From: Dendrophyllia cribrosa
Lineage: Eukaryota; Cnidaria; Anthozoa; Scleractinia; Dendrophylliidae
Assembly (NCBI GenBank): GCA_024195265.1
Contig: JAJLRJ010000011.1
Span: 25,813,792-25,877,791 of the forward strand
Direction of reading: 5' to 3'
DNA: 64,000 nucleotides
Shown: piece by piece, positions 1 to 11,805 of the stretch
How positions within the stretch are numbered: the stretch's first letter is position 1
Layout of the letters: the number at the start of each line of letters is the position of its first letter
Program-made: the position numbers and the translations under genes
The notes under the pieces: generated by a model
Database searches by the model: none
Told to the model about the DNA's origin: nothing
Seen by the model: the letters and a program-made list of their open reading frames with translations, nothing else

Positions 1-499
1 CAAGTTTGCAAAACTCAGTCTAAGCTTTAAGTTGCTCCACTACAGAGCAGTCAGAGAATTGATGAGTAAACAAATTTAAAACATTGCATCATCCAGCTTC
101 TCTTTATATTTCAAACAATGCGTATTTGTGTCACGCTAAGACATTGTTTTTAATTCGAAATAAAAATTTGTTTATTTGAACTTTTACACATGGCACAGAA
201 ACTTTTTAAAACGAAAAATATTTTCATCTCGAAATCCACTGAAACGGATAATATATATGTTCATGTAGTTGGTACATGTGTTTGCTGATGTTAGAATAGT
301 GTGAACATAATATTGCTAAGTTCGTTGTATACACGTCCTGGGCAATTGGAGCCTTTGACAATTCTTTAAGTCTTGCCTGTTATTTTACAACCTGTCCACA
401 TTAAGAAAGCAGTTTTGACAAAAAGCAAAATTACAAAAATACTAAAGATACCTAACATGATCGTGAATACGTGAATAATATAATATTTGTTTCGCTTAC

Positions 500-532
500 C
501 TACTACGCCTTTCAGTATTAGTTTCCCTTGGT
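500..532 (-). CDS. Small phase-1 exon of gene A (11 residues); gene continues off the left edge
   Basis: Acceptor CTTTGTTTTAG| and donor AGTAG|GTAAGC around 33 nt, phase 1 in and out. The peptide NQGKLILKGVV continues the frame of the 1946 exon. No stop or terminal exon was found before the edge of the window. Confidence 0.5.
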
Positions 533-880
533 CTAAAACAAAGAACATTATTATACGTTTGGAAAACAGTATAACCAGAAACTCGTAAGTGGGTTGAAAA
601 GTATAACGCGCATTCACAGCTTCCGAATATTCATTTTTTTCTTAGTACCATATTTGGAAACCCCTTGGTCCCTCGAGATTGGAAGCAAGTTGTTCTAGCG
701 AATTGACTGGTTAATATTTTTATCGTTATTTTCAATTATGGCTGCGACAACGTCTTAGCAAATTGAACAATCGGAAGCTTGTTTTAAAGTGTACAAGAGA
801 CAGTTGCACGTCTCAACCCACTTATGGGTTTCTGGTAAGACCTTAAATAGGGATAAGAAGAGGAAGAGATAACGTCTAAC

Positions 881-1275
881 AAACAAGAAGTCTTCCAGTA
901 GTGTGTCTTGTAAGTGCCCCTAAGGTACGAGAATTAATCGAACTGTTATGATTTGTTTTACAGGCGCTTTTCAGGTCACACAAGGTGATCCGTCACGAAC
1001 TTCACTACGTTATTTGAAACGTTAATCCGTCTTTCGCAATCACTCGTGCATGCAAGGTCAACTTTAACTTCAACTTCAATATTATTACTTTTATTCATCT
1101 GTTGCTCGAAAAGAAAGAAGAGGAAATTGTTATCGAATAGAATTCTCGCCAAATCCGGCAATCATGTAAGTTCCTTTTACTTGATATGTTTCGTCAGCTG
1201 TTTCGTTTCGTCATTAACTTCTTCCTTATGTTGTAAATAAATCCAATTCATCCATGAGCTTGAAGTTGCTATGTC
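881..1275 (+). repeat. Dispersed repeat, copy in inverted orientation to 29680-30241
   Basis: Ends with CATGAGCTTGAAGTTGCTA and matches the reverse complement of the distant copy over its whole length. A fragment on the minus strand (1161-976) reads as a 61-residue open frame, but the other copy is frameshifted, so coding is doubtful. Confidence 0.65.
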
Positions 1276-1945
1276 AGCTGATATGACGTCACTAACACTT
1301 CGCCGCAGGCTACAAACCAATTGAAAAGAACAAGAAGCATACAACCCAATTTATAAGTCGGGCTTGGCTTGTAACCAGCCCGACTAATAATGTAAAGAAA
1401 ACTTCTTCAGCAACCGTATATATCCAAAGATGTTTAGAATTTGCAAGTATATGCATTATGTTAAAATGTCTAACATACAATATAAGTTTTAACTGATATC
1501 TTGGAAATTGGAGATTTCTGTGAAATTTTGTTTGCCGTAAAAAACAATTATGGCGACCAACTGACGAGGTCTTGTAGACGATACCAGTTTTGTAGTCGCT
1601 TATGTAAATGTGTGTTGAAAGTAAATGCACATTAGGTTTGTTTTAATTGGGAATGTTTTTCATTTAGCTCCTAAAACAAGTATCCTCAGATACTAGCAAA
1701 GCACTTTAATACAGTTCTCTTTTTGTTTTTGATATAGATCGTTTTGTTAAAAATATACGAGGCAAATATGCAGTAACTTTTTAGCACCTTTTTCAGGTAG
1801 CAGAATCGTTTTTTTAGCTGAAACATTTTTCCGTTTAAGCTAACTTCCTTAAAGGTAGATGAAATAGAATTCGCACGTTTCACGTCTTAAACACTACATC
1901 ACTAGAAGTTGTTGCATTGGAACTAAAGCAAAGGTTTGCACTTAC

Positions 1946-1987
1946 TGTATAAATCCACCATCTCGACAGGCTTTACTTGCCCTTTAA
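1946..1987 (-). CDS. Small phase-1 exon of gene A (14 residues)
   Basis: A long pyrimidine tract ending GTTGTAG| precedes 42 nt ending at |GTAAGTGC; phase 1 in and out, open. The peptide is VKGQVKPVEMVDLY. Its role is not recognised. The exon size equals two heptads, like the 42-nt exon of the paralogue at 49096. Confidence 0.55.
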
Positions 1988-2451
1988 CTACAACAAAAAC
2001 AAAAACAAGAACAAGAACAACAATAAGAAATAACGACACCGATTTTTTCAGAAAAAGTCATAAAATTAGTGGAGGAAATTGGTGTAACATTGTGACAATA
2101 CAGTATACAACAATGTCGATGTTTTCTTTTCTTGAAATACACGATCGGGGGTACTTATAAGAAGCCTAATTAATTTGAGAAAATAAATCCGTTTTCTACA
2201 TTACCGTTACCCCATTCTTCTCGCGGTTTATCGCACGCTTTACGAGGCTCTGCCACCAAAATTAAACACTGCTCTAGCGCAGATAATCCGGCCAGCAACA
2301 CAGGGTATATGATATATAAAGAAAATGATTTAAATGGAATACTATGTTCTCTCTATATATTTTCAGTAAAACGTTTACGAAAGAAAAGGAAAAGGATAAT
2401 ACCATGCAGACAGAAAATATTGTCGTGAATATTAATATTGTCTCTACTTAC

Positions 2452-2508
2452 CGAGCATACGGGTATTCCCCATTTTGTCGCCTTTTAGCTCTCGCTTGAA
2501 CGGCACAA
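2452..2508 (-). CDS. Small phase-1 exon of gene A (19 residues)
   Basis: Acceptor TTTTTTTATTTAG| and donor CTCG|GTAAGT around 57 nt, phase 1 in and out, no stop. The peptide VVPFKRELKGDKMGNTRML follows the leader directly. The FKRELKGDK part matches LKRDLKCEK read across the paralogous exon at 49936 (about 16 of 18 bases alike in the core), which supports homology. Confidence 0.6.
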
Positions 2509-4456
2509 CTAAATAAAAAAAAATAGTTGAGCAAATTTGAAACATATAAAACGAAATATACTACCGAATTATTTTTTCGATGCCAGCGAGAGGTGTTATC
2601 TCGTTGTTTTATATTTTCTTCTAGTACTGCAATGAACACGTTCCACAGTGAGATGGAATATTCTAAAGTTGCAATTTTGGAAAAATATGTCCTTTATCTA
2701 GCCATAAAATGCGGATTTCTTTCAAAAAATACAACTTTAGAATACTACAATTTGGTAAGAAGTTCGGTGGCTGCGTGGCACTTGGATTTCATGAAAAAAA
2801 ACTTTTTAAATGTTATTTTAAAGTGTCAAAGTTTTTGAATAAGTTCCAAACGTTTCGGGCTTTGCCCGTCTTCAGTGGAAATATGTTCGTTGAGAAATAC
2901 GCCACGACATCTAAAGTTTAAAATGATTGTCTCTTGCATGCGCGCGCGACCTTCAAAAAAAAAACGAAAGTCAGAATTTAGGCCGCGCGGTTGACAGGTA
3001 CCAAGTTGGAAAATACGACGCATCTCCTGCCGTTTCCTTTGCTTGTTTCCGCCGCAGAGCTTGACGCCGCAAACCTGCACGTCATCCGCAGATTCATCCC
3101 ATCTTACTTTGGAACGTGTTAATGGAGGAAGTGGCACCAGATTTTTGTTTTTGTTTAAGATCACCGTTTTTCCGGGCCGCAGACGTCAAACAACATCATG
3201 ACAAAAAATGAAACAACAAACAAAACAATAACAACAACGACAACGACAACGACAACTAATCAAAATGTTAAGAAAAATAATAAATGGAAAGACTGAAATA
3301 AAGAAACCAATTTAAGAAAGTTGTAATTAAGTTAGGTGGGGTTTGTGGACAATAATCTCCGCTTCGAATAAAGAGCTATTGGAAAACGGAAAATAGAGGC
3401 TTCGTTTTTTGTTTTCATCAGTTCTCCTCTTAATAGTGTCATTAAAAGCCAGAGGCTAACGACTGCTCTCGTTTGCTACTCTTTCTGGAAGGTATCAATG
3501 AAGATATATGGCTCATTTGACGTTCCAGATATTGGCAGTTTTGATTGATTGATCAGTTAAATTTTTATCTATCTTTTCATTAGCAGTTGAAGGAGCTTCG
3601 TCATGGAGAGTTTGATGTTTCTGGGTTTAATTGCAAACTTCTAGCGCGCATATGTCGCACAGACACTTTGTTTGTCTGTAACATGTGTTAGTTTGCCTTT
3701 TTCTGTCGCATTATGGGGCTGAATGTCAGAAAAACGCCTTGTTCTGGCAGTGAAACCAGCTAGGAACGGTAGGTTTTCCTTGAAGTTGTTTCGGTGGGTG
3801 GGTGTGGAGTATCGGAATTAATCAGCCACAGTAAGCTCTTGCATGTCAATTGACTGAGCTCACACTGTATTCTGTTTTTGCGCTATAGGGCCATTTCGAG
3901 TCTAATAAGTTGTCCAAAAAAGCTCCAGTTTAGAAGAGCTAAATTAGCCCTCAAAATATTGTCCAATGTTTGTCCGCAATCAATTAAACTTAAAATATGT
4001 CTAAAAATTGTCAGTCTTAGGATCTCAATGTATTTTTTCTTTAAAAGTAGATAACGAGGCTTTCTTTGTTTAACGCATTCTAGCATTTCTGGCCATTGTG
4101 CCTCCAATCTCGTTCCCAGGTTCTTGGTGAAAAGGGTAGTTCCTTGTTGTTGCAGATGGTGTGATCACCAAATGACGTAAAACAAAAGATTCAAAAGACA
4201 CTGAAAAATACCCACACCACAACACAAAGCTAACCAACAATGGCTTCCGCAACACCAAGAAACACCCGTGAAAAGTGTTAATTATTATGTTGTCAATACT
4301 TTGATTTACCTTTAGATTTGCCAATGAATGTAACCCAATAATAAGTTTTTGATAAATTAAGATAACTAGAGAAAAGTATGACAGACACTCCTGTTAGCTG
4401 ACAATGAAATGCACTCAATTAAACAAAAAAGGAAGAAAGAAAGAAACATTTCATAC
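2509..4456. other. Intron of gene A, nothing else recognised
   Basis: AT-rich unique-looking sequence. I searched it for further small phase-1 exons with both splice sites and found none that stays open in phase. A CAACGA-type simple repeat lies near 3230-3257. Confidence 0.4.
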
Positions 4457-4537
4457 CTGAACTAGACACTGAAGTTAAGAAAAGCAGGGCAACAATCAGA
4501 GAAATGCCTGAAAACTTCATCTTTATCGGCTGATGTA
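4457..4537 (-). CDS. Signal-peptide exon of secreted-protein gene A
   Basis: Acceptor TTTTTTGCAG| (AG 4539-4538) and donor TTCAG|GTATG (GT 4456-4455). ATG at 4520 opens a 21-residue leader MKFSGISLIVALLFLTSVSS plus Ser, a textbook signal peptide, and the exon leaves in phase 1. The leader closely matches the exon at 57757-57840, so the two genes are paralogues. The product is predicted to be secreted; its function is not recognised. Tandem first exons lie upstream at 5.98-9.1 kb, and small phase-1 exons downstream at 2452, 1946 and 500. Confidence 0.8.
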
Positions 4538-5403
4538 CTGCAAAAAACATAATTTATGTTGCTCTAAGTTGGTTACAATTAGGCAAGAACTCAATACTGT
4601 TTGTAACGGAGATTAAGCTTGGAGTATTGAATTTAAAACTGGACAAATCAAAAGGGATCTAACACGTCAACACGTCGACTTGAAATCTTCACTGGAGAGC
4701 ACGTTGGTAGTTTGGAAAGCGAAGTCCAAACAACAAAATTTGTAAATTATCTATTGTAAAAAACATTTCAATTAATATTTACATTTTCTTTTGGTTATCG
4801 GTCACATCGTGTCGCGCAAAAAATTAACAAAAATGTTACATGGAGATAACGACAATTTGTACAATAGTTATGTGCTTGACAAAACACAGAACCTGTCAAA
4901 AGTTCACAGCAAGAGCCCCAAGTTAAAAAAGCATCCTAAATAAATAATACGTTGCCTAGCAACCGATTCTTTTTTATGTCCGAAAATAAGTAGGTAGTTT
5001 ACTAGTACCAAGGAAAATTTACTCGATTGGCCATTTGACGATCAAATTCCTGTTCAAAGCAGATTCGAAGCGATACTGAGTGAAAATTCCTTATCATTAG
5101 GTAACTATGTTTTACAAGTTAGCCAATCAGAGAGCGCAATTCTATTCAAATGAAATCTTTTTTATTCGATTTCATCACGGTAGTGTAAAGTAAGTTACAA
5201 TAAACAAACATTTTATCTACTTTATTGCTTCACACGTGTCTGCAATTACGAAAATGATTATAAGAATTAGCTGATGATATCGTGGAAACTTGTAAAAACG
5301 TTTGTTGAGTGCTCACGTCAAGTGGCGTCGCACTGTAAACTAAAAATGTACCTTTACTAGAAAACACATTCCTTTCACTTTTACATAAGTGTGAAACTAG
5401 TTA

Positions 5404-5534
5404 GGGCCTGGTCGCACTACAGTCAAAATCAAAAATCCGCCCGTACAAAATTCGAGGAAAACAAAAGAAACCGTTCCGGTGGGACACGCTTTTTGTTGAA
5501 TGTTTTTGTTTTTATGTCATTTTGCACTGGCTAA
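5404..5534. mobile_element. TWA-flanked MITE (GGGCCTGGTCGCAC family), truncated
   Basis: Starts after TTA with GGGCCTGGTCGCACTACAG and carries the body found at 49355, 51524 and 62585, but the right terminal repeat is missing. It sits in intron 1 of gene A. Confidence 0.6.
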
Positions 5535-5980
5535 TGAAATTCCTCCTTTTTATGACACAACGATAAAGACAAGTCTAAGTTTTGAATGTCACATACTGGG
5601 AAAAAGACACGAAAATTGAAAAAATAGAACAAGTCATATAACAGGAATTAAGGGATGACCGTAGATGATTTCTATTGCTGTTCTAAAATTGCCCCGTTCA
5701 TAAATTGAGGCGACAGACAACCAAAATATCGCAGACAAAAACAAAATAAGAGGAAAAGTCTATGCACGGTTTAAAAAATTCCAATAAATTTTATAATACT
5801 TGTTTAAAAGGATATTATTAGAAAAAAGCACCAAGAAAAAAGTTGCAAATTCAAGTGAAAAAACTCCTTCACTTATCTTGTAATAACGACAAAATAAATA
5901 GTATTAAAACGATTTCTATAAAAAAAGGCTAGAAACTTTGAATACCACCGATCATATTTTCAGAACTATCGTGAACTTAC

Positions 5981-6121
5981 CAAAGGTCTGGACACAACAA
6001 ATTATAATCCCTGCGAAGACAGAAAGCGAATCAAACACAGACGAACACGATGTTGCTTATATAAACGCTGACTGTCAGAAAGACAAAACGTGGCATGGGT
6101 GACATGTAGATTTGTTATTGG
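5981..6121 (-). promoter_or_regulatory. Promoter copy P1 and untranslated first exon of gene A
   Basis: On the minus strand: CCAAT (6121-6117), then TTTATATAAG about 50 bp on (6067-6057), then an expected start near 6030 and a first-exon donor CTTTG|GTAAGTTC (GT 5980-5979). It is the promoter nearest the signal-peptide exon and has the best TATA box. It lies in a diverged copy of the tandem unit. Confidence 0.6.
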
Positions 6122-6961
6122 TTAACGGTCGCATCAAGTTTCTGAATACCTAACCGCTTAGCTAAAACGACGCAAGACGAAACAACGAGATCGGCAAAGT
6201 GGCAATAACGTTGGCAGAAAATAAATATTTAGTAATTCGGGTAGCAATTAAATAAAATAAACTGTCGAAAATACGTAGCAAAATCACTAACTAAAAAAAA
6301 ACACATCCAAAATGTCGGAAACGTTATCTAATCGATTCTATCTATTGTCCGAAAATAGACAGGTAGTTTAACAAGGAAAATTAACTCGAATGACATTCCA
6401 GTTCAAAGCAGGTTCAAAGCAATAGAGTGAATGCTCGTTAAATTTATTCCTTTTGCCTTTTCACCTTTACGTTTCTTTACTTTACTTTTCGCCAAAACAC
6501 ATTCCTTTCATTTCTGAATAAGTATGAAACAAGTTATACTGATGAATTTTTTCTTCTATTAAATGGGCCAACGATAAATTAACGATATTTGAATGTCACA
6601 TGCAGGAAAATAAACAGGAATTGAAGAAAATCCCGTTCTTAAAAAAAAAAACTAGTACCAAGTCATATAACAGGAATCAACAGATGTCCTTGGATGATTT
6701 CTATTGCGCTACTAAAATTCACTCGTTCATAAATTGAGGCGCCTCACAACCACAATTTCACAAACAAACGCAATGATAGTCATTTGAAGGCAAATTATAA
6801 AAAAAATTACCAAGAAAATAGTCGCAACCTGCTCAAGTGTAAAGACTCTTTTATCCTCTATTGCGATAATGAGAAAATAAAAAATAAATACGATGTCAAA
6901 AAATAAAAGCTAAAACATTTGAATACCACAGTTCCTATTCTGAAAATTGTCATGAACTTAC

Positions 6962-7101
6962 CAATGTCTTGAGAGAACAAGTTATAAAACCGACGAAAAC
7001 AGAAAGCAAATCAAACAAAGTCTACAGAGTTCGAAGAGAATACTGCCTTCTATAAGGAATGACTGCATGAATGAGTGGGTGACATGTAGATTTGTTATTG
7101 G
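6962..7101 (-). promoter_or_regulatory. Promoter copy P2 and first exon of gene A
   Basis: Same plan as P1: CCAAT (7101-7097), degenerate TATA reading CTTATAGA near 7056-7049, and first-exon donor ACATTG|GTAAGTTC with GT at 6961-6960. It lies in tandem unit 1. Confidence 0.5.
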
Positions 7102-7972
7102 CTAACGGTCGTATCAAATTTCTGAATTCTTCCCCGCTTAGTTAAAACCACGCAAGAAGAAAGAACGAGATTGGCTAAGCAGCGATAACAGCAGCTGGAA
7201 AATGATTACTTCAAGTAGTTACTGTTAGTAATTTGAAGGTAAAAAAAGAGAAAAATGTCTATAATTCGAGGCAAAAACACTAAGTTTAGAAGAAAGAAAC
7301 ATCCTAAATATATAAAACGTTACCTAATCGATTCTATCTATTGTCCGAAAATAAACAGGTAGTTGAACAAAGCAAATTAACTCGATTGGTCATTTTGAGT
7401 ATCAAATTCCAGTTCAAAGCCGGTTCAAAGCAATAGAGTGAATGCTCGTTAAATTTATTCCTTTTGCCTTTTCACCTTTACGTTTCTTTACTTTACTTTT
7501 CGCCAAAACACATTCCTTTCATTTCTGAATAAGTATGAAACAAGTTATACTGATGAATTTTTTCTTCTATTAAATGGGCCAACGATAAATTAACGATATT
7601 TGATTGTCACATGCAGGAAAATAAACAGGAATTGAAGAAAATCCCGTTCTTAAAAAAAAAAACTAGTACCAAGTCATATAACAGGAATCAACAGATGTCC
7701 TTGGATGATTTCTATTGCGCTACTAAAATTCACTCGTTCATAAATTGAGGCGCCTCACAACCACAATTTCACAAACAAACGCAATGATAGTCATTTGAAG
7801 GCAAATTATAAAAAAAATTACCAAGAAAATAGTCGCAACCTGCTCAAGTGTAAAGACTCTTTTATCCTCTATTGCGATAATGAGAAAATAAAAAATAAAT
7901 ACGATGTCAAAAAATAAAAGCTAAAACATTTGAATACCACAGTTCCTATTCTGAAAATTGTCATGAACTTAC

Positions 7973-8112
7973 CAATGTCTTGAGAGAACAAGTTATAAAA
8001 CCGACGAAAACAGAAAGCAAATCAAACAAAGTCTACAGAGTTCGAAGAGAATACTGCCTTCTATAAGGAATGACTGCATGAATGAGTGGGTGACATGTAG
8101 ATTTGTTATTGG
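7973..8112 (-). promoter_or_regulatory. Promoter copy P3 and first exon of gene A
   Basis: Appears identical to P2: CCAAT at 8112-8108, CTTATAGA near 8067, donor GT at 7972-7971. It lies in tandem unit 2, whose near-identity to unit 1 indicates a recent duplication. Confidence 0.5.
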
Positions 8113-8983
8113 CTAACGGTCGTATCAAATTTCTGAATTCTTCCCCGCTTAGTTAAAACCACGCAAGAAGAAAGAACGAGATTGGCTAAGCAGCGATAAC
8201 AGCAGCTGGAAAATGATTACTTCAAGTAGTTACTGTTAGTAATTTGAAGGTAAAAAAAGAGAAAAATGTCTATAATTCGAGGCAAAAACACTAAGTTTAG
8301 AAGAAAGAAACATCCTAAATATATAAAACGTTACCTAATCGATTCTATCTATTGTCCGAAAATAAACAGGTAGTTGAACAAAGCAAATTAACTCGATTGG
8401 TCATTTTGAGTATCAAATTCCAGTTCAAAGCCGGTTCAAAGCAATAGAGTGAATGCTCGTTAAATTTATTCCTTTTGCCTTTTCACCTTTACGTTTCTTT
8501 ACTTTACTTTTCGCCAAAACACATTCCTTTCATTTCTGAATAAGTATGAAACAAGTTATACTGATGAATTTTTTCTTCTATTAAATGGGCCAACGATAAA
8601 TTAACGATATTTGATTGTCACATGCAGGAAAATAAACAGGAATTGAAGAAAATCCCGTTCTTAAAAAAAAAACTAGTACCAAGTCATATAACAGGAATCA
8701 ACAGATGTCCTTGGATGATTTCTATTGCGCTTTTAAAATTCATTCGTTCATAAATCGAGGCGCCTCACAACCACAATTTCGCAAACAAACGCAATGATAG
8801 TCATTTGAAGGCAAATTATAAATAAAAATTACCAAGAAAATAGTCGCAACCTGCTCAAGTGTAAAGACTCTTTTATCCTCTATTGCGATAATGAGAAAAT
8901 AAAGAATAAATACGATGTCAAAAAATAAAGGCTAAAACATTTGAATACCACAGTTCCTATTCTAAAAATTATCATGAACTTAC

Positions 8984-9129
8984 CAATGTCTTGACAGAAC
9001 AAGTTATAATCCCGACGAATACAGAAAGCAAATCAAACAAAGTCTACAGAGTTCGAAGAGAATACTGCCTTCTATAAGGAATGACTGTAAGATAAACAAA
9101 AAGTGGGCGACATGTAGATTTGTTATTGG
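8984..9129 (-). promoter_or_regulatory. Promoter copy P4 and first exon of gene A
   Basis: CCAAT at 9129-9125, CTTATAGA near 9077, donor ACATTG|GTAAGTTC with GT at 8983-8982. It is slightly diverged from P2 and P3 and lies in the last tandem unit. Confidence 0.45.
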
Positions 9130-9889
9130 CTAACGGCCGTATCAAGTTTCTGAATTCTTCCCCGCTTAGTTAAAACCACGCAAGAAGAAAGAACGAGATT
9201 GGCTAAGTAGCGATGACAGCAGCTGGAAAATGATTACTTCAAGTAGCTACTGTTAGTAATTTGAAGGTAAAAAAAGAGAAAAATGTCTATAATTCGAGGC
9301 AAAAACACTAAGTTTAGAAGAAAGAAACATCCTAAATATATAAAACGTTACCTAATTGATTCCATCTTTTGTCCGAAAATAAACAGGTAGTCGAAAAAAG
9401 CAAATTAACTCGATTGGTCATTTTGAGTATCAAATTCCAGTTCAAAGCAGGTTCAGTAAGATTCCTCAGAATCTGTTCTTTAGGTTTCGTTTTTAATCTT
9501 TAAAATTCTATATTGCAATGATCTTATATCAGTGGTTGAAGTATTTGACCTTTTCCTAACGATTGAATATTCATCGGTATGAACGCAAGAAACAGATTGA
9601 TAAATGGCCGAAATTAAGTTGAAAGTATAAAAAATAAAATAATACATAAAAAATATAGAAATCAAAGGCTTCTAAGAGCCAACCCGTGAATAAGAAATGC
9701 TAAAACGTAACGCAATATTGCGGTAAACTTATGTTTTCACACTGACACGGTTCGATATATATTTTTTTTAAATTAAACGTAAGGATTTTTGACGAACGCA
9801 AAAAAAAAAAACTAAATCACTTTCATAATGTCCAATCGAGGAACACATGCTTAATTTAGACTAAATTTTGTTGTTTAAAGGTAGATGCG

Positions 9890-11245
9890 CATCAAAACGC
9901 GTTTCTCGATTGGAAAATCCTTTTAGCGGAGCACTAGCCGGGCCGAAGGCCCGGCTGCGGAGCCCCATACTCATAGAACCTATGCCCTCATTTTTCATGG
10001 TCATGGCTAGCGGAATGTTTCGCGGGCGCTGTCTGCAACAAAAACATGTGTGTCGGAGATGTGTGTCGCGCAAGGCTAGCGCGCATGCGCGTATGACGCC
10101 ACACAACATCCGGGATCTTAGCGGAGGACTAGCTCGCGAGCGCGTGTAACGTCGCAAAATATGCGCGTACGACGTCATGTTGAAACCAAAGCGAGGCTTT
10201 TTTTTCGCGCGGTTACACGGCCGAATGTCACGTCAGCTGGGAAAACACTTTGATGTTTTGCTATGTTTACTGAGCGGAGAAAACGGTTTAAATTAAAGTC
10301 GTTATTTTCCTGCATTTTTTCGTGGTTTGCTACTCAAGACAGGGATGCTAATTAAGGGATACTCAGGAGCCGCTTTAGTGGAAAAAGAAGAGCTTTCAGG
10401 GATAAAATCTTGCTTCGAGGAACTATATACGTTTTTAGCAATGCGAGAGATGGGTTCGTTTTACGGATTTCAGCACCAAAGCGGAGATTTAAAGAATTTC
10501 CAAGCACAGTAGTCGCCGGAGGGACTTAAAGGTAAAACAAATTACATTTTTCGATGGAAATTTATCTAGATATCAATCTGTGATTGAGTTTTTGTTAATG
10601 TGTTCTCGTTAGTTTTGGAGAATTGTTTTTAAACGTGTAGCTTAAATTCAGTTGTATTAATTTCTTGAATTTCATCGAAGACACGGCTCGGCCTCGATGC
10701 GCGTTTTCCGTTTTGCTTTTCAACATAAACTAATGGAGATTTGAATAAAATTTATCGAAAGAAGATTGTGTTGTCCATTTTTATGTGTTTGTTCATTCAT
10801 TACATAGGTTGAAAAGCGATTTTATGTAAACAAAACAAGACTTGAATTTTATTATAGTTCTAACTTCACTCGCGTGGCCGTATGCAAATATATTTGTATT
10901 TTTGGCAATTTTGATTTCCAAATCAGTTTCTCAGGCATTTTTTGACAAACTACAACTGTATTTTTTAACAGTAGTCGTAATAGTTATTCTAGACGGAGAA
11001 AAAGTTGTTTTTGTGAACTTTTGTACGGTCTAAATGTACTGTGCAGACGGTCGGGTAATACTGTTTTTGAGAATTGCTAAAATTGAAAAATAGCCCGGTC
11101 GTCAATATTAATCTTAATTCTTGTGCTTCCGACCTTTCACCTATTAGTTAAGTTTCATCTTAGTTAAGCTTGTTCAGAGGGTCTTCAGAGGGCGCCGCTG
11201 TTAGGCTAAGCCTAACTATATATATTAGATCGATTTTAATGTTAT
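9890..11245. repeat. Dispersed repeat R10, copy A
   Basis: Shares long blocks with 43010-45740: a CpG-rich block with TGACG motifs (9960-10210), a block containing TTTGCTACTCAAGACAGG (10325-10560) and a tail with AGCCCGGTCGTCAAT. No protein family recognised in its open frames. Confidence 0.6.
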
Positions 11246-11401
11246 AGATAGATAGATAGAAACTTTATTTAAGTGTCAAAAGAAAAATGCATTAAAGACT
11301 CCAAATGCGGCACATCTTAAGTTTATTGTTGTTTATATTTGTTTACAACAAATTAGTTATTGTTATCGCTGGATTCTCGCTGTTCTTGTTACGAAACGCA
11401 T

Positions 11402-11484
11402 TCGTAACAAAGCATTACGTAACTAATTTCGTAACAAAGCATTACGTAACTAATTTCGTAACAAAGCATTACGTAACTAAGTTT
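11402..11484. repeat. 27-bp tandem repeat, three copies
   Basis: The unit contains CGTAACAAAGCATTACGTAA, repeated three times with almost no change. Each unit includes the palindrome TTACGTAA. A GTGAGTGAGTGA run and a CCGACC-rich minisatellite (11595-11690) follow. Confidence 0.85.
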
Positions 11485-11744
11485 ACAGCTGATGGAAGGA
11501 GCGAGTTAGTGACTGAGCTAGTGAGTGAGTGAGTGAATTAGCCACCGTTACCGATAACCCGTTCATTACGCTTGCGCGTATTCACGGGTTAAAAAGGAAG
11601 ACCCCGACACCGACCCGGCACCTGCCTCGGCTCCGACCTCGATTCTGGAACCGTTCTCGACCCCGACACTGGACCCAGCCCCGACCCCGCGTTTTACTGA
11701 CACCCATTTCTAAAAACAGACCACAGACTCCGAATACAATTTGC

Positions 11745-11805
11745 CCTCTATAAAGAATGACTGTTATAAAAAGAAAACATGGGTGACATGTAGATTTGTT
11801 ATTGG
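11745..11805 (-). promoter_or_regulatory. Promoter relic P5
   Basis: CCAAT (11805-11801) and a TATA-like CTTTATAG (11754-11747) match the gene A promoter copies, but the first-exon donor is missing and a proline-codon-like CCGACC minisatellite lies where the exon should be. Probably a dead copy. Confidence 0.35.

Larger units (their letters stand above)
6421..9455. repeat. Three tandem units of about 1011 bp
   Basis: Units start at 6421, 7432 and 8443 with the same opening AATAGAGTGAATGCTCG. Units 1 and 2 differ at only a few bases; unit 3 is a little more diverged and stops near 9455. Older relatives cover about 4970-6420 and 11.74-12.75 kb. Each unit includes a promoter copy of gene A. Confidence 0.9.

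Noticed and set aside
2826..3164. A 112-codon minus-strand frame
   Set aside because: No family match, no exon boundaries in phase with gene A, and composition like surrounding non-coding DNA.
4270..4320. An extra gene A exon ending at AAAG|GTAAATC
   Set aside because: The phase leaves at 0 rather than 1 and the acceptor is weak; upstream reading from the alternative acceptor hits a stop.
9861..10178. Overlapping 93- and 105-codon frames on both strands
   Set aside because: They lie in a CpG-rich block of the R10 repeat and are not conserved in frame in the copy at 43.9-44.3 kb.
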